NCBI GenBank assembly: GCA_041739875.1
Contig: JBGSNA010000226.1
Coordinates: 1-64,000 of the forward strand
Source: JBBSJZ01 sp041739875
GTDB lineage: Bacteria > Planctomycetota > Planctomycetia > Pirellulales > Pirellulaceae
Reading direction: 5' to 3'
DNA: 64,000 bases
Part shown: positions 43,453 through 52,986 of the stretch, in pieces
How the letters are laid out: the number at the start of each line of letters is the position of its first letter
Position numbering within the stretch: the first letter of the stretch is position 1
The notes under the pieces: model-generated
Database searches by the model: none
Told to the model about the DNA's origin: nothing
Seen by the model: only the letters and a program-made list of their open reading frames with translations
Made by a program: the position numbers and the translations under genes

Positions 43453-44931
43453 GTGTCTGACGCTCCACTCAAACGTTCTGGATTTCGTGCTGACTCTCTC
43501 ATGACGGGGATGGCAGTGATGCTCATGCTCACTGTCGTCCAGCGAGGTATCGGCTTCGTACGTGGGGTTTGGTTTTGTCGCTTACTCGACGACGCAGTCC
43601 TCGGGCAATGGGCCATGGCACAAGGCTTCATCACGCTCGTGACACCCATGATGCTGTTTGGCATCCCAGGTTGCTTACCCCGATTTGTCGAACACTATCG
43701 GCTCCGAGGCCAACTCGGCCGGTTCGTCGGTCGAATCTTCATCGCTACGAGTCTCTGCGCGGCTGCGTTCTTCTTGCTCATGCTCTTTCGCCCATCCACG
43801 TTTGGATGGGTCGTTTTTCTCGAGCCCCAAAGCAACGCTTTAATCTATTGCGTCGGCATTGCGGTGATGTCGACGATCACGTTGAACTTCGTGAACGACC
43901 TTGTCGCTTCATTGAGACTAGTGCGTGTCGTTTCGATCATGCAGTTTATTCAAGGAGTTACCTTCACCATTGCTGCTGTGGTGTGGTTGCAAAACGGTGG
44001 TGGACTGGTCGGGCTCGTTCTCGCTTTCGCATTGGCCAATACATTCGCATTGATACCCGGCCTGCTGTCGTTGAAGAGCGGATGGGAATCGTCGGTAGGC
44101 GAAGCACACGAATTTGATTCACAATCCATGTGGCAGCGATTGCTTCCCTATGCGGCTGCGATTTGGGCGATGAACTTATTGGGCAATACATTTGAATTGT
44201 CGGATCGTTACATGCTGTTGCACCTGACTCCAGGCGGTGAAACCGCAGGCCAGGCGGCTGTCGGTCAATATCACAGCGGACGGATCTTTCCGACGTTGAT
44301 GATGAGTATCGCAACGATGCTCGGCGGAGTTCTCATGCCGTACATGACTGCGGACTGGGAAGCCGGTCGCCACGACGAAGTTCGCTCTCGCTTGCGGCGA
44401 GGACTACTCGCGATCGCAGTTGTATTCACCGTCGGGGCAGCCATGACGGAGGTTCTTTCACCGTTCATATTTGGCGTACTACTGGAGGGCCGGTACGACG
44501 ATGGCTTGTCCGTAATGCCGATGGCGTTTGTATTCACGACGTGGTCGGCGCTCGTGATGATCGGACAAAACTACCTTTGGGTGCTGGAACGCGGCAAATG
44601 GATTGCGGCTGTGATGGGCGTTGGACTGGTATTCAACATTGCGCTCAATATGTTTCTCGTACCCCTGTGGGGATTGCCTGGTGCTGTGATCGCGACACTC
44701 GCGTCGAATCTGGTCGTGCTACTTGGCTTGTGGACCTGCATGCACCGTAGCGGATATCCCTTGGACCAGAGCGTTATCCTCTGCACAGTGCTGCCGGCTA
44801 CGTTATTAGCCGGTCCATGGACGGCGCTGTTTGCCGCCTTGGCCGTCGCCATGGTCAACCGAGATGTTCAAGACGCCCTATCGGAATTGGTCGAACGACG
44901 ACTCAAACGACGCTTCGCTGTTGTTGACTAG
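43453..44931 (+). CDS. Polysaccharide/lipid flippase of the MOP superfamily
   Basis: This is a membrane protein of about 492 residues with 12-14 predicted helices. The N-terminal GFRADSLMTGMAVMLMLTVVQRGIGFVRGVWFCRLL and LGQWAMAQGF resemble Wzx-type oligosaccharide flippases. The start is uncertain: GTG 43453 is my choice. TTG 43393 would add an unlikely Cys/Pro-rich leader, and ATG 43501 is possible. It lies 216 bases after the RimK-like gene and is probably separate. The substrate is unknown; no glycosyltransferases are adjacent. Confidence 0.8.
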   Translation: MSDAPLKRSGFRADSLMTGMAVMLMLTVVQRGIGFVRGVWFCRLLDDAVLGQWAMAQGFITLVTPMMLFGIPGCLPRFVEHYRLRGQLGRFVGRIFIATSLCAAAFFLLMLFRPSTFGWVVFLEPQSNALIYCVGIAVMSTITLNFVNDLVASLRLVRVVSIMQFIQGVTFTIAAVVWLQNGGGLVGLVLAFALANTFALIPGLLSLKSGWESSVGEAHEFDSQSMWQRLLPYAAAIWAMNLLGNTFELSDRYMLLHLTPGGETAGQAAVGQYHSGRIFPTLMMSIATMLGGVLMPYMTADWEAGRHDEVRSRLRRGLLAIAVVFTVGAAMTEVLSPFIFGVLLEGRYDDGLSVMPMAFVFTTWSALVMIGQNYLWVLERGKWIAAVMGVGLVFNIALNMFLVPLWGLPGAVIATLASNLVVLLGLWTCMHRSGYPLDQSVILCTVLPATLLAGPWTALFAALAVAMVNRDVQDALSELVERRLKRRFAVVD

Positions 44932-44998
44932 GCTTCAATTCGGCGAGCCTGGATTGTCCCCAGCGGCAATGGGTGGAGAAATCAGGTAGGCTTGCGAG

Positions 44999-45673
44999 AT
45001 GAACTTTCTCTCGCACGCCATTCCGTACTTTGATGAACCGCTCACAGTCGCTGGGACTGCGGTACCCGACTGGTTGTCGGTGGTTGATCGAAAAGTGCGT
45101 GCAAGGAGCCGTTTTGCCGAGCCCTTTCTTGAGGCGAATGATCATGCTCTTCGCTGTGTTGCCAGCGGTATTGTGCATCATCACCGTGACGACTCGTGGT
45201 TTCATTCGACCCGCGCGTTCGCGGAAATCAATCTGCAATTCGCCCTGGAATTACGAGAACTGCTCCCCGGAGACGACGGTTTTCGGCCCACATTCGTCGG
45301 GCACATCCTGATCGAAATGATCCTCGATCGACTCTGGATCGCCGAAGACCAAAACTGGGCGGACCAATACTACAAAATCCTTGCCTCCGTGGACCCCGTG
45401 CTGGTGGGCCAATGTGTCGAGAAAGTTGTCGGACGCGAGCTGGCGGGGCTCCCCCGAGTAATCGAACGATTCATTGAGATCCGGTTCTTGTATGACTACC
45501 TCGAAACCGACACACTCTTGGAGCGGCTGAACCAGGTGATGCGGCGAGTGAGGCTTGCCGATTTATCGCCAGAAGTTGCTCAGTGGTTACCCCGAGCGGT
45601 CTCGATTGTGGAGTGCCGACGTAAGGAACTACTTACACCCGCAGACGCGATTACTCCTTTCCCCTTTTCGTGA
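44999..45673 (+). CDS. AcpH-like (DUF479) phosphodiesterase-like protein
   Basis: This 224-residue protein starts MNFLSHAIPYFDEPLTVAGTAVPDW and has HHHRDDSWFHST and VGHILIEMILDRLW. The pattern of His and Asp residues (His6, Asp in PDW, HHHxxDxxFH, GHxxxExxxD) matches the acyl-carrier-protein phosphodiesterase family, which has an HD-like metal site. AcpH removes the phosphopantetheine group from ACP; this distant member may act on another substrate. It lies 33 bases before the epimerase gene and is probably co-transcribed with it. Confidence 0.72.
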   Translation: MNFLSHAIPYFDEPLTVAGTAVPDWLSVVDRKVRARSRFAEPFLEANDHALRCVASGIVHHHRDDSWFHSTRAFAEINLQFALELRELLPGDDGFRPTFVGHILIEMILDRLWIAEDQNWADQYYKILASVDPVLVGQCVEKVVGRELAGLPRVIERFIEIRFLYDYLETDTLLERLNQVMRRVRLADLSPEVAQWLPRAVSIVECRRKELLTPADAITPFPFS

Positions 45674-45706
45674 TTGACTTCCCCTTTAGAGAGAACGGTT
45701 TCGGCG

Positions 45707-46564
45707 ATGAAGTACGGTATGAATTTGTTGTTGTGGTCGGGCGAAGTAACGGATGCCATGATGCCTGTTTGCGAGAAATTGCGAGCGATGGGCTTTGAAG
45801 GCGTTGAGATGCCAATGTTCAATCTCGACCTTGACTACGCCGAGATCGGAAAGCAACTCGACGCGATGGGGCTCAAGCGGACCGCAGTAACGATTCGCAC
45901 TGAAGAGAACAATCCAATCTCGCCTGATGACGCAGTTCGCAAAGCTGGTGTTGAGCTCAACAAAAAGACGTTGGACTGTTGCGCGGCCGCTGGAGTGGAA
46001 ACACTTGTCGGACCGTATCACTCCGCGATCGGTTTATTCAGCGGTGCTGGACCTACAAGCGACGAATGGAAGTGGGGCGTTGATGCGATGCGTGAGACGG
46101 CGGAGTACGCTGGCTCGGTGGGCGTCAAACTCGGTGTTGAAGCACTCAATCGATTCGAATGTTACTTTTTGAACTGTCACGCCGACTCCGCGAGATTCGT
46201 TCGTGAAGTCGATCATCCGGCTTGCGGAATGATGTACGACACGTTCCATAGCAACATCGAGGAAAAGAGTATTGATGCTGCCATTCGTGCCGGAGGTGAC
46301 AAGTTGCTGCATATTCACATCAGTGAGAACGATCGCAGCACTCCCGGTGCAGGTGGAATCAATTGGCAACAAAACTTTGACTCCATTGTCGGTTGCGGAT
46401 ACGACGGATGGCTCGTCATCGAAGCCTTCGGCTTAGCACTTCCAGAGATCGCTGCGGCAACCAAGATTTGGCGCAAGATGTTCAAGGACGAACTCACCTT
46501 GGCGAGCGAAGGACTGGCTTTCATGCAAGCAGAGATCAGCAAGCGAACATCCAATGCCGCCTGA
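45707..46564 (+). CDS. Ketose 3-epimerase-like TIM-barrel protein
   Basis: This 285-residue protein is of the xylose-isomerase-like TIM-barrel superfamily. Metal and substrate residues of the tagatose/psicose 3-epimerase group are visible: Glu in GVEALNRFECYFLN, Asp and His in MMYDTFHSNIEE, His in LLHIHISENDRSTPGAGGINW, Glu in WLVIEAFGLA. It probably interconverts C-3 epimers of ketoses with a divalent metal. The ATG at 45707 was preferred to an in-frame start 33 bases upstream because the barrel starts at MKYGMNLLLW. It overlaps the next gene by 11 bases. Confidence 0.88.
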   Translation: MKYGMNLLLWSGEVTDAMMPVCEKLRAMGFEGVEMPMFNLDLDYAEIGKQLDAMGLKRTAVTIRTEENNPISPDDAVRKAGVELNKKTLDCCAAAGVETLVGPYHSAIGLFSGAGPTSDEWKWGVDAMRETAEYAGSVGVKLGVEALNRFECYFLNCHADSARFVREVDHPACGMMYDTFHSNIEEKSIDAAIRAGGDKLLHIHISENDRSTPGAGGINWQQNFDSIVGCGYDGWLVIEAFGLALPEIAAATKIWRKMFKDELTLASEGLAFMQAEISKRTSNAA

Positions 46565-46955
46565 GACTTCTGACAACCAGCCCATCGTCAGCGAATCGAA
46601 TCCAGCACGCGGGGAGCCACAAGTTTGGTTCCTTTCGGGTGACCTCATGTTCGCCTCGCGTGTTCGCGCGGCGGCCGAGCGTGCAGGGCTTGAATTCCGA
46701 TTGGCCATCAACCTACCCAACGAGCTGAGTGGCGAGATTCGTTACGTGATCTTGGACCTTTCGACTCGCAGTTCGCTGGCGACGACACTCCCAGATGCCT
46801 GTGAAAAGCTATGCCCCAACGCAAAATTGATGGCGTATGGTCCTCACGTGCAAATTGGTCGGCTCAAGACGGCGCGAGAATCGGGTATCCCAACCGTGCT
46901 GACTCGGGGGCAATTTGACCAAGTCCTAGCCGACCTTTTTCACGATGTGTCATGA
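46554..46955 (+). CDS. Small receiver-like protein without phospho-acceptor
   Basis: This 133-residue protein has after a polar leader the alternating strands and helices PQVWFLSGDLMFASRVRAAA, EIRYVILDLSTRSS, KLMAYGPHVQIGRLKTARESGIPTVLTRGQF, like a CheY-type alpha/beta fold. The acidic pocket is largely missing (only Asp in YVILDL is in place), so phosphorylation is doubtful. It overlaps the epimerase gene by 11 bases and is probably co-translated. Function unknown. Confidence 0.7.
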   Translation: MPPETSDNQPIVSESNPARGEPQVWFLSGDLMFASRVRAAAERAGLEFRLAINLPNELSGEIRYVILDLSTRSSLATTLPDACEKLCPNAKLMAYGPHVQIGRLKTARESGIPTVLTRGQFDQVLADLFHDVS

Positions 46956-47090
46956 TGGCCGATCGATCTGATTGACACATGGACTCTGACACAACTTGTC
47001 CAGTCAACGATGTCCACTTGCTTGCGATCGTTGTGCGCCCAAGTCGTGCGTCGACTTCGCTCGGAGCTTAATTGGATGCTGGAAAAACAC

Positions 47091-48311
47091 TCAGGGATCG
47101 CGACGCAGATCACCGGTGTATCCGGCCCGTTGATTGGCAAAATGGTTGCGCCACCGAAGTTCATCAAACCCGTAATCTACGTCTGGCTCAATCATCTTGA
47201 GCACTGTTAGAGCGGCTGGGTTAGTCAACTTCTGAGTCACGACAACCGTCTTTCCACCGCTCGTGAAAGCGCCGCCATTGCCGTCCGGAGAAAATGACGC
47301 TTGAGTTCCGCCCCCGACCGCGGATGTTGACTTATGTTCGGTCACTAGCGCATCAACTAGGATCAATGCTAACTCTGGGTTGGGAAAGAAACTGAGCGCT
47401 CGAGCTGCTCGGTTCACTTCACTATTCATGTTTGACTTGAGCATGGGAAGATACGTGGCAACCGCAGCACTCGCTCCATACTGCTGAAGCTCCTCAAGGG
47501 CTGCTTCCCGGATGACGTCATCCGCTTCTTCGACGCCGGCGCGAACCAGCCCTTCGAGTGCTGGAGTGTTATGAAAACGTCCCAGCAACTTCACCCACAA
47601 TCGACGCAATTCTCGAGGCTGGGCAGCGTTGGGTTGACGCGAATCGAACAGCTCTTTCGCGACAGCGACGGCAGCAAGCGGATCTTCAATCGCAGTAAGC
47701 GTTGCTATCGCTTCTACGCTTGAAGCACCTTCTCCCATGGCTGCGGTGCGCAGTTTCTTGATCTCCTTGATCCACTTCTTCGAGCCGACTTCAGCTTCGT
47801 CTTGAGCAGCCTGCATTGCAGCAAGCTCCGGCAACTGCCAACCACCAGTGCCAACTTTGATCATGCCGCGGCTACGCTGTAACTCAGTGTACAGCACCCA
47901 TTCGTTTTGCTCTTTGGCATACCCTAAGGCTGCACGTGCATAAGAATGATCAGGGTCGATCTCAATCGTTCGCTGCATGTGATAACGATTCTGTGAAAGG
48001 AGATGATTCTCTTTGCACCAACGCGCCAGCATGTAATTCAGCTCAGCGTCATTCCCAGCAATCTTGGCTCGACGAACGTACTCCGCCAGGTCTTTGTCTT
48101 CGACGACCTGACGCACTTGGCTTGCTGGCACGGCTACGCGAAGTGATGAATCCACTTCCACGATCACGTAAGGAACCTTCGCATCGGACACTCGGCGTAC
48201 GCTGCCGGTTAAGTGTCCACCACCATACAGATCCACGTTGTCCGCAAGAACAACCGGAGCAAAACCGATAGAAAACGCGATGATCGCTATCGAAACAATG
48301 AGCGGTCTCAT
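47091..48311 (-). CDS. Secreted helical-repeat protein of unknown function
   Basis: This 406-residue protein has a signal peptide (MRPLIVSIAIIAFSIGFAP, cleavage near VVLAD). A short beta domain follows (VDLYGGGHLTGSVRRVSD), like those that bind or present modified segments in secreted planctomycete proteins. Then come TPR/HEAT-like helices (AELNYMLARWCKENHLL, REAALEELQQYG) and a tail with Gly/Ser-rich sequence. ATG 48311 was chosen because the signal peptide begins there; a further in-frame start upstream runs through the tandem repeat at 48311-48351. It converges on the receiver-like gene and diverges from cysH. Confidence 0.72.
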   Translation of the reverse strand: MRPLIVSIAIIAFSIGFAPVVLADNVDLYGGGHLTGSVRRVSDAKVPYVIVEVDSSLRVAVPASQVRQVVEDKDLAEYVRRAKIAGNDAELNYMLARWCKENHLLSQNRYHMQRTIEIDPDHSYARAALGYAKEQNEWVLYTELQRSRGMIKVGTGGWQLPELAAMQAAQDEAEVGSKKWIKEIKKLRTAAMGEGASSVEAIATLTAIEDPLAAVAVAKELFDSRQPNAAQPRELRRLWVKLLGRFHNTPALEGLVRAGVEEADDVIREAALEELQQYGASAAVATYLPMLKSNMNSEVNRAARALSFFPNPELALILVDALVTEHKSTSAVGGGTQASFSPDGNGGAFTSGGKTVVVTQKLTNPAALTVLKMIEPDVDYGFDELRWRNHFANQRAGYTGDLRRDP

Positions 48312-48351
48312 GGGCACTACCGTTTGGGCACTTTTGTTGGGCACTAACGTT
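48311..48351. repeat. Tandem repeat, 13-14-bp unit, three copies, touching a start codon
   Basis: TGGGCACTACCGTT, TGGGCACTTTTGT and TGGGCACTAACGTT lie directly upstream of the ATG of the leftward secreted-protein gene; the first base of the repeat is the last base of that start codon complement. Confidence 0.88.
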
Positions 48352-48588
48352 GAAATTGCGGCCTCGAGCGGATCCACATCTCAAGTATAGGCTGTACCAG
48401 GCCGTTTCTTGCGACATTTGCATGTGAACCATGACAGTTTCCTGCCTCTGCCACCCCCCCTGAACAGTGCTGGAAATCGTCAAAATTGGCTCAACCCGAA
48501 CGAGCTGGCGGACGATAATCATACTTGACTATCTTAATCATGTTTGTAGCCTATTGAGATATCACCTCCGTTTCAGCGTGATCCAGCA
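48352..48588. promoter_or_regulatory. Divergent promoter region of the secreted-protein gene and cysH
   Basis: The spacer holds TTGACT near 48527 and AT-rich sequence before cysH, a fair minus-35 without a strong minus-10. On the minus strand it contains GTTCAGGGGGGGTGG near 48454, which recurs upstream of the FG-GAP gene (see findings). No gene seen. Confidence 0.4.
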
Positions 48589-49440
48589 ATGAATCGACTC
48601 GCCAAACACCAATTGCCCGTCATGACCGACGCCCCGCAGCTCAAGAGCTCGATCGACAAGAACCCTCCGTCCAAACCGACGCTACAGATTTTGTCGCCCG
48701 ACGACGAACCACGTGGTGCGATGGCGGCCGAGCCACCGCTACTGCCAACGGAAGAATTCTTGGCGGAGCTGGCCCGGGAGAGCGAGAGCTTGGAGTCTGC
48801 AACGCCCCAGGAAATCCTCCGCTGGACAGTTGATCGTTATGCTCCTCGGTTCACGATGGCCACGGCGTTTGGTCCGGAGGGCATGACGCTGATCCACATG
48901 CTTGCGGAAATCGCCCCAGCGACGCCCGTGTTCAATCTGGACACCGGATACCAATTTGCCGAGACGCTCGAGCTTCGCGAAGAAGTGAAACGACGTTATG
49001 GAATCGAAGTCGAATACAAACTGCCAGAACAAACGGTAGCGGAGTATGAAGCAGCCAATGGTGGACCGGTCTACAAAACCGATCCCAATCGATGCTGTTT
49101 CGATCGCAAACTCAAGGTGCTGCACGAAGCCGCGAAAGGCCACTACGCGTGGGCCAGCGCCATTCGTCGCGATCAAAGCGACGACCGTGCTCGGGCTGCG
49201 ATCGTCGGCTGGGACCGCAAGTTCCAATTGGTGAAGGTCAGCCCATTGGCGAATTGGACGAAGAAAGACGTTTGGAATCTGATCGCGAAAGAAAACATCC
49301 CGTACAACCCGCTACACGACAAAGGCTACCCGAGTGTCGGGTGCTGGCCATGCACACGTTCCGTTCTTGCGGGCGAGGACGAACGAGCGGGTCGTTGGAG
49401 TGGTTTCCAAAAGACAGAATGTGGATTGCACACTTCTTAG
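48589..49440 (+). CDS. cysH: Assimilatory adenylyl-sulfate (APS) reductase
   Basis: This 283-residue reductase of the CysH family has nucleotide-binding FTMATAFGPEGMTLIHML, substrate loop FNLDTGYQFAETLE, and RRDQSDDRARAAIV. The catalytic cysteine is in ECGLHTS at the C-terminus. The cysteine pairs RCCFDRK and CWPCTR are the iron-sulfur ligands that mark APS reductases; PAPS-specific enzymes lack them. It reduces APS to sulfite for cysteine synthesis; sulfite reductase is encoded at 62412. The first 45 residues are unconserved and the start could be ATG 48622. The Rrf2 regulator follows after 26 bases. Confidence 0.93.
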   Translation: MNRLAKHQLPVMTDAPQLKSSIDKNPPSKPTLQILSPDDEPRGAMAAEPPLLPTEEFLAELARESESLESATPQEILRWTVDRYAPRFTMATAFGPEGMTLIHMLAEIAPATPVFNLDTGYQFAETLELREEVKRRYGIEVEYKLPEQTVAEYEAANGGPVYKTDPNRCCFDRKLKVLHEAAKGHYAWASAIRRDQSDDRARAAIVGWDRKFQLVKVSPLANWTKKDVWNLIAKENIPYNPLHDKGYPSVGCWPCTRSVLAGEDERAGRWSGFQKTECGLHTS

Positions 49441-49466
49441 GGTCGCGTTGAAGAAAGGAATTGTCC

Positions 49467-49901
49467 GTGGTTATTTCCGCTCGCGTGCATTACGCCTGTT
49501 TGGCGATGCTTGAACTCGCTATGCGAAGCGGCGAGGCGTCTGATGACTCGTCACCGGTGGCGATTCGCGAGATCACGGATCGCCATAACATCCCAGGACC
49601 TTTCCTCGTCCAAATCCTTCGCACACTGAGGACCGCCGGTTGGGTCCAGAGTGTCCGCGGAAGCCAGGGTGGATATCGACTTTCGGTTGACCCGGCGAAG
49701 ATTACCTTGCTCGACATTGCCGAAGCGATCGGATGCCAGGAATCATCAGCCCGCGCGACCCCGAGCACTCCGCTTGATGAGATGCTGGGTGAGCACTGGG
49801 ACGAAGCCGCCGCAGCGTCACGACGCGTGCTTGGTGAAGCGAGATTGAGTGATATCTTGGAGCGTTGTCGCCACGGTGACGCATCGATGTTCTACATCTA
49901 G
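49467..49901 (+). CDS. Rrf2-family transcriptional regulator
   Basis: This 144-residue Rrf2 regulator has a winged-helix region starting VISARVHYACLAMLELAMR, recognition portion IREITDRHNIPGPFLVQILRTLRTAGWV and wing SVRGSQGGYRLS. The three-cysteine cluster of IscR is not present, so an IscR-type [2Fe-2S] role is unlikely; CymR-like cysteine control is plausible from the context. I chose GTG 49467 because AAAGGA lies just upstream at proper spacing; a TTG at 49461 sits against the ribosome binding site. It is downstream of cysH and likely controls sulfur genes. Confidence 0.88.
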   Translation: MVISARVHYACLAMLELAMRSGEASDDSSPVAIREITDRHNIPGPFLVQILRTLRTAGWVQSVRGSQGGYRLSVDPAKITLLDIAEAIGCQESSARATPSTPLDEMLGEHWDEAAAASRRVLGEARLSDILERCRHGDASMFYI

Positions 49902-49905
49902 CGAC

Positions 49906-52900
49906 TCAAACTCCGACGACGGAATCATCAAAGTCACTTTCATTGTGGCTTGAATCGCCTTGATGATTCGCCGCTAGCAACTGATACAGTGCGGGCACAA
50001 CGAACAACGTAAACATCGTGCCGATCGCCATCCCAGCAACCAGCACGATACCGATGCTGTTCCGGGCCTCGGCTCCAGGCCCGGTAACGAGCACGAGTGG
50101 GAAGTGCCCAAGTACCGTCGCGGCACTCGTCATCAGCACCGGACGTAAACGCGTTTGCGATGCTTGGATGATCGCGTCAGCCTTTGCCAATCCTTTTTCC
50201 TGCAAACTATTTGCAAACTCGACGATCAAAATCCCGTTCTTGGCAACCAAGCCCACAAGCGTGATCAGGCCGACTTGAGAGTAGATATTAATCGTCGTCA
50301 GATCCAAAAACGTCAACGTCAATGCACCCGAGATCGCAAGCGGAACTGACCCCGCAAGCACAATGAACGGGTCGCGGAACGAATGGAACTGAGCCGAGAG
50401 CACCAAATAAATCAAGACGAGCGAGAACCCAAGTGTCACCGCAAGCGATGAACCTTCCTGTCGAATCTGGCGGGATTCGCCGGCATAGTCGATCACCGCG
50501 AGATCACCCAACACGTCGCGAGCGATGCCTTCTAATTGAGTCAGCCCCTGTTCCTTGGTTACACCAGGAAACACACCTGCGAAAATGCGAAGCGAACTCT
50601 GTTGCTGAAATCGTTGGAGCGAACGCGGTGCCGTGGTTGGTTCGATCGAAGCGAACGTCGATACGGGGATCAACTCACCGCTAGGTCCGCGAATTTTCAA
50701 ATCCATCAAGGCGGACGCGGAGGATCGTTCGGCGTCAGCAAGTTGTGGAATGACTTGATAGCTGCGATTGAAATAGTTGAATCGATTGACATAGCCGCCG
50801 CCGAGCAGCACTCCGAGCTCTTGACCAATCGATGCAAGATCGAGACCCATGTCCGCAATCTGCTGTCGATCAATGACGACGCGTGCCTGGGGCAAATCAA
50901 ACTTCATGTCGGTATCAACAAACATGAACATGCCCGCTTGTTGAGCACGCTGGACGATTTCTGAAGCTAGTCCAGCCATTTGCTCCGCGGGCCGATCGTT
51001 CTTGATCACGAGTTCAACGTCGTACTGCCCAGCACCTGGGAGCGGAGGCAGCAAAACGGGAAATGCTCGCACCCCAGGAATCTGAGAAACCGCCACGTAA
51101 ACGGGACCCTGCATCTCCGCCGTGCTGCGGTCGCGATCTTTAAAATCTTTGGTGATCATGCCACCGAAACCGCCATTGGACGTGATCAACGCCCACATGT
51201 ATTTCGTTTCTGGAAATTCCTTCAACGACGTCGCTAACTGGCTCGCCCAAACCGCTGTACTCTCCAGCGTTGCATCGGGCGCCGCTTCGAGCATGACCGC
51301 GATCGCACTTTGGTCTTCGACCGGAGCAAGCTCTTTGCCGCTCATGACATACAATGGCCACGCCGCAAATCCAATCAACAGCGTCGCTAGGGCGATTGAC
51401 CAACGCAGCGAGATAGCAACTCGAAGCAGCACAGCGTAAATCCGGCGAACGGTTTCGAACCGTCGATTCACAAAGCGAGTCAACCAACTCTCTTTGCCTG
51501 ACGGGTGAATCATCATCGCGCTCATGATCGGCGAAAGCGTGATCGCGACAAACCCAGACACGACCACCGCTGCGGCTAGCGTGAAAGCAAACTCACGAAA
51601 CAGCATCCCTGTCAAACCAACCTGAATGCCGATCGGAGCGTAGACTGCCGCGAGCGTGATTGTCATCGCAATCACAGGCCCAACAAGCTCGCGAGCCCCA
51701 ATCACCGCCGCTCGAATACGAGTCTCACCAAGTTGAACGTGCCGCTGGATATTCTCCACAACCACGATCGCATCGTCGACAACAAGCCCCACCGCGAGCA
51801 CGATCGCCAATAGAGTGAGCAAGTTCAACGAAAAACCCATCAACATCATCAGCACCACGGCGCCAATGAGCGAGACCGGCATCGCAACGAGTGGAACCAG
51901 CGCCGTTCGCAGTGAACCGAGGAATAGAAACACCACGATGCCGACAATCGCGATCGTTTCGACAAGCGTTTTGGAGATCTCGCGAATCGCATCCTCCATA
52001 AACTTAGTCGCATCCCAAGCTAACTCCATGTCGATGTGCTCGGGCATGGTCGGACGAAGGCGTTCCATCTCAGCTCTCAAACGATGCGCTACGTCGATCT
52101 CGTTGCTGCCGATCAATGGCCAGACCGACAAGTAGACGGCTTCACCGCCACCGTACATCGCCATCGAAAGTGCCTCTTCAGCACCCAGTTCGACTTTCGC
52201 GACATCACGCAAACGAATGGTGGCACCATCACGCTGGGATACAATCAGATCTTCAAATTCCTCGACACCACGCAAGTCCGTATCCGTGAGCAAGTCGACT
52301 TGGACACTGTCATTTTTGACGCGGCCGATCGCCGCCAAGAAGTTATTTCGCTTCAGTGCCGCATACACATCGCCTGGAGTGAGATTGAGCATCGACAGCT
52401 GCTGTGGCGAGATCCAAACTCGCATCGCTGGCATCCGTCCCGCTTCGATACCGACTCGCTGGACACCGCCAAGAGTCGACAATTGCGGCTGAATCGTGCG
52501 TGTCAACCAATCGGTTAACTCCGCAATATCAAACTCCGTTGACGTAAAACTCAAATAGAACGATGCATACGGACGATCGGCTCGCTGAAGCTCGATGACT
52601 GGTGGTTCCGCTTCGGCTGGTATTTCACGACGAACTTGCTGCAACCTCGCGCTGACTTCGGCAAGAGCTTGCGTGCTGTCGTGATTCAGCTTCAATCGCA
52701 CCGTGACGGTGCTGATCCCCGACATGCTACTGGATTCGATGTAGTCCACACCCGCGATCGCAGAGACGGCACGTTCGATCGGCGTCGTCAGGAAGCCGCG
52801 GACAGTTTCCGCACTAGCGCCCACATACACGGTGCTGATCAGAATGGATGTGCTCTCCAGTTTCGGATACTGCTGGATCGGCAACAAGAAAACTGCCCGT

Positions 52901-52980
52901 AATCCAATCAGCACAATCATGAGGTTGACGACAACCGCAAGGACAGGATGGCGAATGAAGATATCCGTGATGCTGCGCAT
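49906..52980 (-). CDS. RND-family efflux pump inner-membrane transporter
   Basis: This is a 1024-residue transporter of the hydrophobe/amphiphile efflux (HAE-1) family. It has an N-terminal helix (FIRHPVLAVVVNLMIVLIG), a large periplasmic porter domain with VSAIAGVDYIESSSMSG, a central helix bundle including the proton-relay motif VGLVVDDAIVVVENIQRH, the second periplasmic loop, and a C-terminal bundle. It would export drugs or lipids with proton antiport. The stop lies 4 bases from the converging Rrf2 gene. The adaptor is encoded 6 bases upstream. No outer-membrane factor is in the window. Confidence 0.95.
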   Translation of the reverse strand: MRSITDIFIRHPVLAVVVNLMIVLIGLRAVFLLPIQQYPKLESTSILISTVYVGASAETVRGFLTTPIERAVSAIAGVDYIESSSMSGISTVTVRLKLNHDSTQALAEVSARLQQVRREIPAEAEPPVIELQRADRPYASFYLSFTSTEFDIAELTDWLTRTIQPQLSTLGGVQRVGIEAGRMPAMRVWISPQQLSMLNLTPGDVYAALKRNNFLAAIGRVKNDSVQVDLLTDTDLRGVEEFEDLIVSQRDGATIRLRDVAKVELGAEEALSMAMYGGGEAVYLSVWPLIGSNEIDVAHRLRAEMERLRPTMPEHIDMELAWDATKFMEDAIREISKTLVETIAIVGIVVFLFLGSLRTALVPLVAMPVSLIGAVVLMMLMGFSLNLLTLLAIVLAVGLVVDDAIVVVENIQRHVQLGETRIRAAVIGARELVGPVIAMTITLAAVYAPIGIQVGLTGMLFREFAFTLAAAVVVSGFVAITLSPIMSAMMIHPSGKESWLTRFVNRRFETVRRIYAVLLRVAISLRWSIALATLLIGFAAWPLYVMSGKELAPVEDQSAIAVMLEAAPDATLESTAVWASQLATSLKEFPETKYMWALITSNGGFGGMITKDFKDRDRSTAEMQGPVYVAVSQIPGVRAFPVLLPPLPGAGQYDVELVIKNDRPAEQMAGLASEIVQRAQQAGMFMFVDTDMKFDLPQARVVIDRQQIADMGLDLASIGQELGVLLGGGYVNRFNYFNRSYQVIPQLADAERSSASALMDLKIRGPSGELIPVSTFASIEPTTAPRSLQRFQQQSSLRIFAGVFPGVTKEQGLTQLEGIARDVLGDLAVIDYAGESRQIRQEGSSLAVTLGFSLVLIYLVLSAQFHSFRDPFIVLAGSVPLAISGALTLTFLDLTTINIYSQVGLITLVGLVAKNGILIVEFANSLQEKGLAKADAIIQASQTRLRPVLMTSAATVLGHFPLVLVTGPGAEARNSIGIVLVAGMAIGTMFTLFVVPALYQLLAANHQGDSSHNESDFDDSVVGV

Positions 52981-52986
52981 GGATCC

